The notes under the pieces were generated by a model. The model had not been told where the DNA came from. It searched no databases and saw only the letters and a program-made list of their open reading frames with translations. A stretch of DNA of 64,000 nt from Flavobacteriaceae bacterium UBA7302 (GTDB lineage Bacteria > Bacteroidota > Bacteroidia > Flavobacteriales > Flavobacteriaceae). Numbering within the stretch: position 1 is the first letter of the stretch; the number at the start of each line of letters is the position of its first letter. The translations under genes were made by a program, and so were the position numbers. The stretch spans positions 233,567-297,566 of the forward strand of contig DKQS01000001.1 in NCBI GenBank assembly GCA_002471825.1, written 5' to 3'. Below are positions 1 through 8,549 of this stretch, one piece after another.

Positions 1-855
1 GTTGATTTCAAAGGAGGTCGTTCGTACACGGTTCGTTTTGACAAGACCATGAATGCTACAGAAGTAGCCTCTTCTTTGAAGGAAGTATTTGAAACTGCAC
101 CTGAGGTGAAAACCTATGGAGCGGACAATCAATTGAAAATTACTACTGTTTATCGTATTGATGAAACTGGTCAAGAAGTAGACGAAGAAGTACAAGCAAC
201 TTTATACCAAGGATTGAAGCCTTACATTGGTGACACTACCTATGAGAACTTCAAGCCTGGATTCGAAAAAGCTCCAAATTCAAATGGAATCATGAGCTAT
301 AGAAAAGTAGATCCTACCATTGCCGATGATATCAAAACCTCAGCATTGTATGCGGTATTTGGTTCCTTAATTATTGTATTCTTATACATCTTATTACGAT
401 TTAGAAAAGTATCCTTTAGTATCGGTGCGGTTGTGGCAGTATTCCACGATGTATTAATCGTACTTGGGGTATTCTCAATTTTCTATAAGGTGATGCCATT
501 CGATATGGAAATCGGACAGTCGTTCATCGCAGCAATTCTAACAGTAGTTGGTTACTCGCTGAATGATACGGTGGTAATCTTCGATAGAATTCGTGAGTTT
601 GCCGGAATCCATACCAACTGGAAATACACTGATGTTGTTGACAAAGCTTTGAGTTCGACCTTAGGTAGAACCATCAACACCTCATTTACTACCTTATTGG
701 TAATGTTGGCCATCTTCTTATTTGGAGGTGATTCCATCAAAGGATTCATGTTTGCCTTAATCATTGGTGTGGCAGTAGGTACCTACTCTTCATTATTTGT
801 GGCAACGCCTATCATGTTTGATACTACCAAGAAAGAAGAGAAAGGAAAGAAATAA
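1..855 (+). CDS. secDF: Protein translocase SecDF, C-terminal (SecF) part, truncated by window edge
   Basis: The frame is open from base 1, so the gene starts outside the window; 284 residues are visible. The first residues (VDFKGGRSY) match the periplasmic entry of the SecF half. They are followed by a periplasmic domain and then about five membrane segments, including the conserved stretch around GYSLNDTVVIFDRIRE. SecDF is an inner-membrane accessory of the SecYEG channel that uses the proton gradient to help pull preproteins out. In Bacteroidota SecD and SecF are normally one fused chain, which I infer here but cannot see. The gene ends just before a strong hairpin terminator. Confidence 0.95.
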   Translation, partial: VDFKGGRSYTVRFDKTMNATEVASSLKEVFETAPEVKTYGADNQLKITTVYRIDETGQEVDEEVQATLYQGLKPYIGDTTYENFKPGFEKAPNSNGIMSYRKVDPTIADDIKTSALYAVFGSLIIVFLYILLRFRKVSFSIGAVVAVFHDVLIVLGVFSIFYKVMPFDMEIGQSFIAAILTVVGYSLNDTVVIFDRIREFAGIHTNWKYTDVVDKALSSTLGRTINTSFTTLLVMLAIFLFGGDSIKGFMFALIIGVAVGTYSSLFVATPIMFDTTKKEEKGKK

Positions 856-873
856 AAAATTTGAAGATATAGT

Positions 874-919
874 AAAACCGTTTTTAACAAACTTGAACTA
901 GTGTTAAAAACGGTTTTTT
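874..919 (+). terminator. Rho-independent terminator after secDF
   Basis: A perfect 16-bp stem (arms 874-889 and 902-917, 12-nt loop) ends in a T run. It lies 19 bases after the secDF stop. It is unusual in ending only about 10 bases before the ATG of the next gene, on the same strand. Confidence 0.85.
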
Positions 920-929
920 GTTTCAAGAC

Positions 930-2048
930 ATGAGTATTATTAAACTTCACGATTTGTACTTTAAGCCTTACATCTCAAGTAAGGAAATTCAATCTATTGT
1001 ACAGCATCTGGCCAAAAGAGTAAAAGCAGATCTGCCTGAGGGAGAGATTCCATTGTTCGTTGGTATCTTAAACGGTTGTTTCTTGTTTGCTGCGGATTTC
1101 ATTAGAGCCTATGAAGGTGATTGTGAAGTTTCATTCGTAAAACTAGCTTCCTATCAGGGTACCGAATCAACTGAGAAAGTGAAGCAATTGGTTGGGATCA
1201 ATGAAGATTTGACCAATCGTACGGTGATCATCCTAGAGGATATTATCGACACTGGAAATACCCTTCAAGAAATCTACACCATCTTCCGTGAGAAGAAATT
1301 AAAAGACTTGAAAGTAGTCAGTTTATTTTTCAAACCTGACGTCTATAAAAAAGAGCTCCCAATTGCGTATATTGGGAAAAATATTGAAGATAAATTCGTA
1401 GTTGGCTACGGTTTGGATTACGACGAACTTGGTAGAAACTACTCATCTATATATCAAATAACAGAAAAACCTAAAATGAAAAACATCGTATTATTTGGCC
1501 CTCCAGGTGCGGGAAAAGGAACACAAGCAGCATTCTTAAAAGACATGTATAATTTGGTACACATTTCAACAGGAGACGTTTTCCGATTCAATATTAAAAA
1601 CGGAACAGAACTTGGAAAATTAGCCAAATCTTTTATTGATGCAGGTGATCTAGTACCAGATGAGGTAACCATCAATATGTTAAAGGCTGAAGTTGAGAAA
1701 AACGCAGATGCCATTGGTTTCATTTTTGACGGTTTTCCAAGAACAGAATCTCAAGCTGTTGCTTTGGATGAATTTCTAGCTGAAAAGGGAGAACAAATCA
1801 ACGGTATGATTGCCTTGGAAGTACCTGAAGACTTATTGGTAGAACGCTTACTTGAAAGAGGGAAAACCAGTGGAAGATCTGATGATACTGATGTAAACAA
1901 AATCAAAAATCGATTCAACGAGTACAACACAAAAACTGCTGTTTTAAAGGCATTTTTCGAAGCGCAAGGAAAATACTATGGTATTGATGGTGTTGGCTCA
2001 ATAGAAGAGATTACGACACGTATTGCCAAAGTATTTGATTCTTTATAA
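930..2048 (+). CDS. Bifunctional hypoxanthine phosphoribosyltransferase / adenylate kinase fusion
   Basis: One 372-residue frame joins two purine enzymes. Residues 1 to about 175 are a HPRT, with the PRPP-binding motif ILEDIIDTGNT near residue 100. From residue 183 it is an adenylate kinase with P-loop GPPGAGKGT, the AMP-binding STGDVFR and DGFPRTESQA motifs, and a short lid without zinc cysteines. HPRT turns hypoxanthine or guanine plus PRPP into IMP or GMP; Adk interconverts ATP, AMP and ADP. No stop separates the halves. An ATG at 1476 could also start Adk alone. A TTG at 918 lies inside the upstream terminator, so I chose the ATG at 930. The order hpt, adk, obgE is common in Flavobacteriia; the fusion is less usual. 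Confidence 0.9.
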   Translation: MSIIKLHDLYFKPYISSKEIQSIVQHLAKRVKADLPEGEIPLFVGILNGCFLFAADFIRAYEGDCEVSFVKLASYQGTESTEKVKQLVGINEDLTNRTVIILEDIIDTGNTLQEIYTIFREKKLKDLKVVSLFFKPDVYKKELPIAYIGKNIEDKFVVGYGLDYDELGRNYSSIYQITEKPKMKNIVLFGPPGAGKGTQAAFLKDMYNLVHISTGDVFRFNIKNGTELGKLAKSFIDAGDLVPDEVTINMLKAEVEKNADAIGFIFDGFPRTESQAVALDEFLAEKGEQINGMIALEVPEDLLVERLLERGKTSGRSDDTDVNKIKNRFNEYNTKTAVLKAFFEAQGKYYGIDGVGSIEEITTRIAKVFDSL

Positions 2049-2107
2049 TCAAACAGACTTCATTCCCAAACTCATAACACAATAACAACTGTCTAACTCG
2101 ACAACTC

Positions 2108-3100
2108 ATGACGGAAGGAAACTTTGTAGACTATATTAAAATATTCGCCTCTTCAGGGAAAGGAGGTCGAGGGTCTGCGCATTTGCATCGTGAGAAATTT
2201 GTGGAAAAAGGCGGACCAGATGGCGGAGATGGTGGTCGTGGTGGTCATGTCATTATTAGAGGAAATAAGAATATGTGGACCTTATTCCACATGAAATTTC
2301 AAAGACATTTTAAAGCTGGTCACGGAGGTGATGGCAGTAAAAGTAGAAGTACGGGAGCCGATGGTCAAGACATGTATATTGATGTTCCTTTAGGAACCAT
2401 CATTAGAGATGCTGAAACGGATGAGATCCTAATTGAAATTACAGAACACGCCAAGGAAGTTATTTTGCTTGAAGGCGGAAAAGGTGGTCGTGGAAACTGG
2501 CACTTCAAATCGCCAACCAATCAAACACCTAAATATGCGCAACCAGGTATTCCTGGACAAGAAGGATGGTTTCGCGTTGAGTTAAAAGTTTTGGCTGATG
2601 TAGGTTTGGTAGGATTCCCAAATGCAGGGAAGTCTACTTTATTATCGGTAGTTACTGCTGCCAAGCCCAAAATTGCTGATTATGCTTTTACGACTTTAAA
2701 GCCGAACCTTGGAATCGTAAATATCAGAGATCAACATTCCTTTGTCATGGCCGACATCCCCGGAATCATTGAAGGTGCTGCAGAAGGCAAAGGCTTGGGT
2801 CATTATTTCCTGCGTCATATTGAACGGAATTCCTTATTACTATTTTTGATTCCAGCGGATAGCGATGATATTCAGAAAGAATACGATATTCTTTTAAACG
2901 AACTTCGAAAACACAATCCAGAATTACTAGACAAAGACAGAATCTTAGCGATTTCTAAATCCGATATGCTGGATGAAGAGCTAAAAGAGGAAATCGAGAA
3001 AGAGCTACCAACCGATCTTCCTTGTTTATTCATTTCTTCTGTAGCCCAACAAGGATTGCAACAGTTGAAAGATAAGTTGTGGGCTACACTTAATAGCTAA
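2108..3100 (+). CDS. obgE: GTPase ObgE/CgtA
   Basis: This 330-residue protein has the glycine-rich Obg fold at residues 1-159 (many GG turns such as GGDGGRGG) and then a GTPase domain. The G1 motif GFPNAGKST is near residue 168, G3 is DIPGI, and G4 is the SKSD variant. ObgE is an essential GTPase that binds the 50S subunit and couples ribosome assembly to stress responses. The C-terminal extension of some relatives is missing, as in other Bacteroidota. Its stop codon abuts the stop of the convergent lipoprotein gene. Confidence 0.96.
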   Translation: MTEGNFVDYIKIFASSGKGGRGSAHLHREKFVEKGGPDGGDGGRGGHVIIRGNKNMWTLFHMKFQRHFKAGHGGDGSKSRSTGADGQDMYIDVPLGTIIRDAETDEILIEITEHAKEVILLEGGKGGRGNWHFKSPTNQTPKYAQPGIPGQEGWFRVELKVLADVGLVGFPNAGKSTLLSVVTAAKPKIADYAFTTLKPNLGIVNIRDQHSFVMADIPGIIEGAAEGKGLGHYFLRHIERNSLLLFLIPADSDDIQKEYDILLNELRKHNPELLDKDRILAISKSDMLDEELKEEIEKELPTDLPCLFISSVAQQGLQQLKDKLWATLNS

Positions 3101-3580
3101 TTAGTTTTCTAAACGAATTTTTATTGGTAATTGGTATTGCGTCGCGACGGGTATACCTCTTTTTGTTGCTGGCAGTACTTTTGGCAAATCAGAAATACAA
3201 AGCCGAATGATACTGTCAAGTTCAGGAAGGTTTTCCTTCAATTCATCAGAATTATGAATGGATTGCAATGCAATCTCTCCCTCAGCAGAAACTAACAAAT
3301 CAACCTTAATAGTTTCATCAATATCAAAAACAGATTCCAACTCGTGTTTGGCCATACTCATTCCTATTTTCTGGTGTATGGTTCTTCGAAAACAATCCGA
3401 TTTCTTTTGCTTTTCAATAATCGAATTACACTCGGGGAAGGACGGAGACAAATCAACCGATGAAAAATTCACTACCGTATCCAATTGTTTCAATTTTGAC
3501 TTTTTAACCAGTGGTAATTTGTCACAGCTTACAAGCGTTATTAAAACAAAAAAGAGGATGAAAACCTTCGGCTGATTCAT
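3101..3580 (-). CDS. Lipoprotein with TonB C-terminal-like domain
   Basis: The 159-residue product has a lipoprotein signal (hydrophobic run ending in LVSC, Cys19). The last ~70 residues look like a TonB C-terminal fold: a GEI strand, an LP..PATKRG.PV turn and a final Y.LPI.I strand. It has no N-terminal transmembrane anchor or proline-rich spanner, so it is unlikely to act as a classical TonB energy transducer. I infer an outer-membrane or periplasmic lipoprotein of unknown role. It runs convergent to obgE with no gap. Confidence 0.6.
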   Translation of the reverse strand: MNQPKVFILFFVLITLVSCDKLPLVKKSKLKQLDTVVNFSSVDLSPSFPECNSIIEKQKKSDCFRRTIHQKIGMSMAKHELESVFDIDETIKVDLLVSAEGEIALQSIHNSDELKENLPELDSIIRLCISDLPKVLPATKRGIPVATQYQLPIKIRLEN

Positions 3581-3674
3581 AGGGTGAATTTACTAAATTT
3601 TGAGCAAAATAGACGAGATGAATCTTCGTTTAACTTGTAACAAATCAATCCTCTAAGCGTCAAATAATCAACCT

Positions 3675-4175
3675 ATGGATATCTTTTTCTTACTTCTAGG
3701 ATTCGTTTTGGCTTTGGTTGGCTTAATCGGAGCCTTCTTACCCGTTCTACCCGGTCCGTTTTCAAGCTGGTGCGGACTCCTATTGTTATACTTGACTAGC
3801 GTTGTTCCTATGGATTATACATTTTTAGGAATCACCTTATTCGTAGCCATTCTCATTTGGGTCCTCGATTATTTCATTCCCGCTTTTGGAACCAAGAAAT
3901 TTGGCGGAAGTAAGTATGGAATCTACGGAACCACGATTGGATTGATTATCGGACTTATCTCCCCGATTCCTTTTGGTATTCTTATCGGAGCTTTTTTGGG
4001 TGCACTGGTTGGCGAATTGCTGTACGATAGCAAAGACACAAATCGAGCAATGAAAGCTTCTTTCGGAGCCTTTGTAGGTTTTCTTGCTTCAGCAACCTTA
4101 AAGTTTTCAGTAGCCGCTATTTATGTAGTGCTGTTTTGTATAAAGTTTTGGGAATATAAAGGAGATTTCTTTTAA
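3675..4175 (+). CDS. DUF456 family membrane protein
   Basis: A 166-residue, strongly hydrophobic protein with about four membrane segments and glycine-rich helices (GLIGAFLPVLPGP near the N terminus, GILIGAFLGALVGELL in the middle), which is the DUF456 pattern. The function of this family is not known. The protein ends directly before the stop codon of the GIY-YIG gene on the other strand (TAA at 4173-4175, then TGA on the minus strand from 4178), so the next element lies flush against this gene. Confidence 0.8.
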   Translation: MDIFFLLLGFVLALVGLIGAFLPVLPGPFSSWCGLLLLYLTSVVPMDYTFLGITLFVAILIWVLDYFIPAFGTKKFGGSKYGIYGTTIGLIIGLISPIPFGILIGAFLGALVGELLYDSKDTNRAMKASFGAFVGFLASATLKFSVAAIYVVLFCIKFWEYKGDFF

Positions 4176-4520
4176 TCATTCCTCGGTGTCATTCCCGAGA
4201 AATCGGGAATCCAGTTGGTAATTTTCATACCATTGGGCTGACAAATCTTTCCAATCTGAATTATCCTTTTCAATCAATTCGATCTTCCAACTTCTATTCC
4301 ATTTTTTCAATCTCTTCTCCCTTAATATGGCTTCATCAATTGATTGAAAACTTTCAAAGTAAACTAGCCTATGAATGTTATATTTTGAAGTAAATCCTTT
4401 TATCAACTTAGACTTATGCTCAAAGACCCTTCTTTGAAGGTCATTTGTTACTCCAATATAAAGGGTGCCATAAAACTTACTGGCCAATATGTAAACATAA
4501 TATTGATGGATTGTTTTCAT
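4176..4520 (-). CDS. Small GIY-YIG nuclease domain protein, flanked by palindromes
   Basis: This 114-residue protein belongs to the single-domain GIY-YIG family (UPF0213/YhbQ-like group). The motifs are YYVYIL near the start, LYIGVTNDLQRR (GIY-YIG core with Arg), the VYFESF strand with the likely metal-binding Glu, and the REKRLKKWNRSWK helix. Family members are presumed DNA endonucleases, but most are uncharacterised. The last residues (LDSRFLGNDTEE) are encoded by a palindrome (4191-4210), and a second, inverted palindrome sits 11 bases upstream of the ATG. This looks like a REP-type unit of gene plus paired palindromes. Whether it moves cannot be judged from one copy. Confidence 0.85.
   Translation of the reverse strand: MKTIHQYYVYILASKFYGTLYIGVTNDLQRRVFEHKSKLIKGFTSKYNIHRLVYFESFQSIDEAILREKRLKKWNRSWKIELIEKDNSDWKDLSAQWYENYQLDSRFLGNDTEE
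4188..4213 (+). repeat. REP-like palindrome, 3' copy, inside GIY-YIG coding end
   Basis: GTC followed by ATTCCCGA, loop GAAA, then TCGGGAAT: a perfect 8-bp stem at 4191-4198 and 4203-4210. It lies within the last codons of the GIY-YIG gene. It matches the palindrome at 4530-4556 in inverted orientation. Confidence 0.75.
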
Positions 4521-4529
4521 AGCAATAAT

Positions 4530-4556
4530 AGATTCCCAATCAAGTTGGGAATGACA
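4530..4556 (-). repeat. REP-like palindrome, 5' copy, upstream of GIY-YIG gene
   Basis: Perfect 8-bp stem ATTCCCAA / TTGGGAAT (4532-4539 and 4545-4552) with a 5-nt loop. Read on the minus strand it begins GTCATTCCC like the other copy. The two inner stem pairs differ from that copy, and both arms changed together, so pairing is kept. Confidence 0.75.
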
Positions 4557-4583
4557 ACGTATAAAAATAAAAGTATAGAATTC

Positions 4584-6206
4584 TTATTTAACTTCCAGAC
4601 TCGTAAACTTAAATGTCGAACCGTCAAACAAGCCTTTGTCACTGAGTTTTAGCGAGGGAATCACCAACAATCCCATAAAAGACAAGGTCATAAAAGGAGC
4701 TCGAAGCTGACTTCCCATCTGTTTGGCCAGACTATCTAACTTTGAATAGGCTTTTCCAATTATTTCCGCAGGTTGATCACTCATGATTCCGCCTACAGGG
4801 AGTGCAACTACTTCTTCAATTTCCTCAGAAACCACACATATTCCGCCTTTATTCTCAATCAATAAGTTCACCGCTTTACAAATCATTTCATCACTAACTC
4901 CTACAGCGATTATATTATGAGAATCGTGTCCTACTGAACTTGCAATGGCTCCCTGTTTCAATCCGAAGTTTTTGATAAAAGCAATGGCTGGGTCTTCATT
5001 ACGATAGCGGTTCACCACGGTCATTTTTAGAACATCAGCATCAATATTGGAAACCAAATTTCCATCTTGAATGAGGGAATCACATTCAATTTGATTCGTA
5101 ATCAATTCGCCATCCAAAGCCTCAATCACTCGAATTCTATCCGAAGCCGAATGGAATTCAAAGTCGCTCACCTTTTTAAGCGAAGTATCAAAATTATTCA
5201 ATACTTCAAATTCGATATCCGCAACAAACGATTTCCCATTTTTGGCTACCAATACCCCGTCTATATAAGTTTCTAAGACCTTAAAACTCTCTAGGTCATC
5301 TACCAAAATAAAATCAGCCGGATCACCTTCACTCAATAATCCGACATCTAGGTTATAATGATGAACCGGATTGACACAAGCCGATTGTAATACTTTAAAA
5401 ACATCAATTCCTCTGGCAACAGCACGTGCACACAATTGATTGATGTGTCCGACTAACAAATCATCCGGATGTTTGTCATCCGAACAAAACATGATGTTTT
5501 CAAAATGTTCAGGTAGCAAATCAATTAAGGATTCGAAATTCTTCGCAGCACTACCTTCTCGAATGATGACCTTCATGCCTTTCTGAAATTTTTCAAGACC
5601 TTCTTCATAAGTAAAACATTCGTGATCCGTAGAAATGCCAGCACCAATATATTTGGTCAAATCATCACCTCTCAAACCCGGAGCATGCCCATCAACTGGT
5701 TTTCCAAATTTCTTAGCCCATTGAATCTTTTTCATAACCTCATCATCCTCGAAAAGGACTCCGGGATAATTCATCATTTCAGCCAGATACTTAATTTCAG
5801 GATTCTGTAACAGGGTTTTAATATCATTGGAATCAATTACTGCTCCTGCCGTTTCGAATGAGGTTGCTGGCACACAAGACGGAGCGCCAAAATTGAATTT
5901 TAAAGGTACTTTTTTACCATTTTCAATCATGAATTCCACACCCTTTACGCCTAATACGTTGGCAATTTCATGCGGATCAGAAACTGTGGCTACGGTTCCA
6001 TGAGTGACTGCAATTTTAGCAAACTCGGAAGGCACCAACATAGAGCTTTCAATATGAATGTGGGCATCTACAAAACCAGGTAAAATGTAATGGTTGAATG
6101 CACCCTCAATCGGTTTAATCGATAAAATCTTACCATTTTCAATCAATAACTCTCCGGAATAAATTTTCCGGTTTTGAATGTCTACGATATTGCCTTGGAT
6201 GGTCAT
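4584..6206 (-). CDS. ade: Adenine deaminase
   Basis: This 540-residue amidohydrolase deaminates adenine to hypoxanthine in purine salvage. Visible features are the metal-binding HIHIESSM motif after LPGFVDA near residue 50, VDGHAPGL, the STDHEC motif, FCSDDKHPDDL, and the C-terminal IASSVGHDSHNIIAVG signature of the AdeC family. Length fits the family. The frame also allows a TTG 15 bases upstream, but the ATG at 6206 gives the usual N terminus. The hypoxanthine product could be reused by the HPRT-Adk fusion encoded 3 kb away. No operon partner is seen. Confidence 0.93.
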   Translation of the reverse strand: MTIQGNIVDIQNRKIYSGELLIENGKILSIKPIEGAFNHYILPGFVDAHIHIESSMLVPSEFAKIAVTHGTVATVSDPHEIANVLGVKGVEFMIENGKKVPLKFNFGAPSCVPATSFETAGAVIDSNDIKTLLQNPEIKYLAEMMNYPGVLFEDDEVMKKIQWAKKFGKPVDGHAPGLRGDDLTKYIGAGISTDHECFTYEEGLEKFQKGMKVIIREGSAAKNFESLIDLLPEHFENIMFCSDDKHPDDLLVGHINQLCARAVARGIDVFKVLQSACVNPVHHYNLDVGLLSEGDPADFILVDDLESFKVLETYIDGVLVAKNGKSFVADIEFEVLNNFDTSLKKVSDFEFHSASDRIRVIEALDGELITNQIECDSLIQDGNLVSNIDADVLKMTVVNRYRNEDPAIAFIKNFGLKQGAIASSVGHDSHNIIAVGVSDEMICKAVNLLIENKGGICVVSEEIEEVVALPVGGIMSDQPAEIIGKAYSKLDSLAKQMGSQLRAPFMTLSFMGLLVIPSLKLSDKGLFDGSTFKFTSLEVK

Positions 6207-6283
6207 GAGAACAAGATACAAATGTTAGTTGACTTCATCTCAATAATGTCAAAATTTGTATTTTTAAAACAAATTGTTATCCT

Positions 6284-6667
6284 ATGAAAATCCCTTACAA
6301 AAAACAACATCAACGATTCAATCTATTTTTAGGAATCATTTGGTTGATTCATTTTCTATTTAATCTTTATGAAGATAAGGAGTTACGATTATTCAATGTG
6401 ATGTGGTTGATCTTATCGATAATATACCTAAGCATGTATTTTTACAATCGAAAAGCGAAGTACTTGACCATTGAAAATGGAATCATTAAACAAAATGTAC
6501 TTTTTGGAACATACGTGAAAATTGATGATATCACCAATATCAAATACTTTGCTGGGGAATACACGCTCTCTACGAAATCGGGAGGAATGAAAATCAATAC
6601 ACATCATATTGACCCTGAGTATTTCGAGGTGTTGAAAAACGAATTACTTAAAATTAAGGAGTTCTAA
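6284..6667 (+). CDS. Small membrane protein with PH-like tail
   Basis: A 127-residue protein of unknown function. Two hydrophobic helices (about residues 15-30 and 38-53) are followed by a cytosolic region with beta-strand character (LTIENGIIKQNVLFG...KIDDITNIKYF), reminiscent of bacterial PH-like domains. It is a single gene between two genes on the opposite strand. Confidence 0.6.
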   Translation: MKIPYKKQHQRFNLFLGIIWLIHFLFNLYEDKELRLFNVMWLILSIIYLSMYFYNRKAKYLTIENGIIKQNVLFGTYVKIDDITNIKYFAGEYTLSTKSGGMKINTHHIDPEYFEVLKNELLKIKEF

Positions 6668-6684
6668 TTACAAGGAATCTTCCT

Positions 6685-7212
6685 TTAAAGTTTTAAAACG
6701 TTACCCGTCGCTTCAAATTCCTCTTTGGTAATCTTTACCCGATGATCAGCATCAAGATTGATTTTCCACTTTCCGTTCTTTTTTAATAGCAGAACAGTGA
6801 ATTGGGAATATCCAGTTGATCGAAATTCGTCAGATCCTTTTTGTTTGATATTTACGGTGTAATATCCCCTTTGATAGACCTTTCCTTCAGAAATAGCCGT
6901 AGATAAAATTGAAAACTCAATATTCATCTTGCTTCCTGTTGATTTCATGTTGTCAAAAAACTGTCTCAGACTCGCAAAATAATCTTCGGCTTTTCGAACC
7001 ACATTTCTATCGATAGAAACCCTCGTCATTTCAGGATCTTGAATAGACAACATTTTATCAATGTCTAAATCTCGATAAGATTCTAAAAAGGGTGTCCAAA
7101 CATCAGCATTAACGGCTTTAATAATGGCTTCATCAGATGGCTTTCCTTGGGCCTTAATAGTTCCGATAAATAGGATTGAAAAGAGTAATGAGAAGTATAC
7201 TATGGATTTCAT
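6685..7212 (-). CDS. Secreted NTF2-like (DUF4440-type) protein
   Basis: 175 residues with a signal peptide (cleavage probably after IKAQ, residue 22). The rest resembles a SnoaL/DUF4440 cone fold: an N-terminal helix pair with FLESYRDLDIDKMLSIQ, then strands ending in LLLKKNGKWKINLD. Such periplasmic NTF2-like domains bind small ligands, but no activity can be assigned here. It stands alone, about 90 bases after the hydroxyproline operon end. Confidence 0.65.
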   Translation of the reverse strand: MKSIVYFSLLFSILFIGTIKAQGKPSDEAIIKAVNADVWTPFLESYRDLDIDKMLSIQDPEMTRVSIDRNVVRKAEDYFASLRQFFDNMKSTGSKMNIEFSILSTAISEGKVYQRGYYTVNIKQKGSDEFRSTGYSQFTVLLLKKNGKWKINLDADHRVKITKEEFEATGNVLKL

Positions 7213-7300
7213 GATTTGGAAGTTTTCGATTGAATTTTAAAGATACAATCAAAATCCGCTCCTCACCATTAATTAGTGTTAACGTTTGTTAATCAGTAAA

Positions 7301-8548
7301 TTAAAATCTTCGATCGGGATGAAACGCTTGAATATCCATGGAAGTTTTTTGCTCTGAAATTATTTCAGAAACCAATTTTCCAGTAGCCGGTCCTAAACTC
7401 CACCCCATCATGGCATGGCCCGTGGCAAGAATGGCATTTTTACACTTTAAAGTTCGTCCAATATAAGGTAAACCATCCGGTGATACAGGACGTAATCCAC
7501 ATTGAGCCTCTTCCTTCTCACCTTCGCTAATTTTTAAATCATTGTAAAATGATTCAGCAGCATTGGCAATCGCATTGACCCTTACCTTACTAATGTTATG
7601 ATTGATTCCACTAAATTCCATCGTACCCGCAAATCGGGTAAATCCGTCCATTGGCGTTACGGCACATTTGGCCTCACAAAGAATGGTAGGAATGCTAATC
7701 CCAGTTTCTCGATGTACATTGATTCGATATCCTTTTCCGCCTTGCAAATGGAGTTTCATACCGATTTGTTTGGCAAGTTTGGCTGTCCAACTTCCCGCTG
7801 AAAACACAAACTCATCAGCTTCCAATTCTCGCTTATTGGTTGTGATTTTTGATATTTTGTTATTACTGATTTCAACATCTTTCACTTCCTCATTCGCCAA
7901 TACAGTTACTCCTTGCGACTTCAAATATGCTAGCATGTCTGGCATAAAATTGCTGGGCGTCATATGAGCATCACAATGAAAATATACGGCTCCTTTAATA
8001 TTCAAATTGGCATTGGGTTCTAAATGATCTACTTGTTCTTTGGAAAGCAATTGAACTTCCAAACCTTCTTGCATGGCTCTTTTGCCGACTTCCCATTCGG
8101 CTTCACCCATTTGGTCGGTCTTATACGCCATCAATAATCCTTTATGATCGTAATGGAAATCAAAATCCCCTGAAGATTTCATTGCCACGTACAAATCCTG
8201 ACTCAACAAATTGAAGTCCTTAATAACTGGAATGGCAGCCTCCACTTTTGCCTTGGTGGCCGATTTTTTAAAAGCCCAACCCCATTTGATAAAGTCCCAA
8301 TCCAACCGAGGTTTCATATAAAATGGACTAGCCGGATTAAACATCCATTTAATGCCTTTGGTGATCATACCGGGAGCAGCAAGGGAAATGATATGACTAG
8401 GTGTAATGTATCCTGCATTGACATAAGAAGCACCTGTGGAAAAATTCGATTTATCGACCACGGTCACTTGATGCCCTTCCTTATTTAGAAAATAAGCGGT
8501 ACTGAGACCGACAATTCCACCACCAATAATTATAACTTTTTTCGCCAT
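7301..8548 (-). CDS. FAD-dependent D-amino acid oxidoreductase, probably cis-4-hydroxy-D-proline dehydrogenase
   Basis: A 415-residue DadA-like flavoprotein. The dinucleotide-binding motif is IIGGGIVGLSTAYFL at residues 6-20, followed by the acidic end of beta-2 (VVDKS). The C-terminal flavin-contacting part is GLRPVSPDGLPYIG and ATGHAMMGWSLGPATG. It starts one base after the stop of the epimerase gene, so it is the last gene of the four-gene hydroxyproline operon. In this pathway the step after epimerisation is oxidation of cis-4-hydroxy-D-proline to 1-pyrroline-4-hydroxy-2-carboxylate, the role I infer from context. Electrons probably go to the respiratory chain. Sequence alone would only say D-amino acid dehydrogenase. 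Confidence 0.85.
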   Translation of the reverse strand: MAKKVIIIGGGIVGLSTAYFLNKEGHQVTVVDKSNFSTGASYVNAGYITPSHIISLAAPGMITKGIKWMFNPASPFYMKPRLDWDFIKWGWAFKKSATKAKVEAAIPVIKDFNLLSQDLYVAMKSSGDFDFHYDHKGLLMAYKTDQMGEAEWEVGKRAMQEGLEVQLLSKEQVDHLEPNANLNIKGAVYFHCDAHMTPSNFMPDMLAYLKSQGVTVLANEEVKDVEISNNKISKITTNKRELEADEFVFSAGSWTAKLAKQIGMKLHLQGGKGYRINVHRETGISIPTILCEAKCAVTPMDGFTRFAGTMEFSGINHNISKVRVNAIANAAESFYNDLKISEGEKEEAQCGLRPVSPDGLPYIGRTLKCKNAILATGHAMMGWSLGPATGKLVSEIISEQKTSMDIQAFHPDRRF

Positions 8549-8549
8549 T

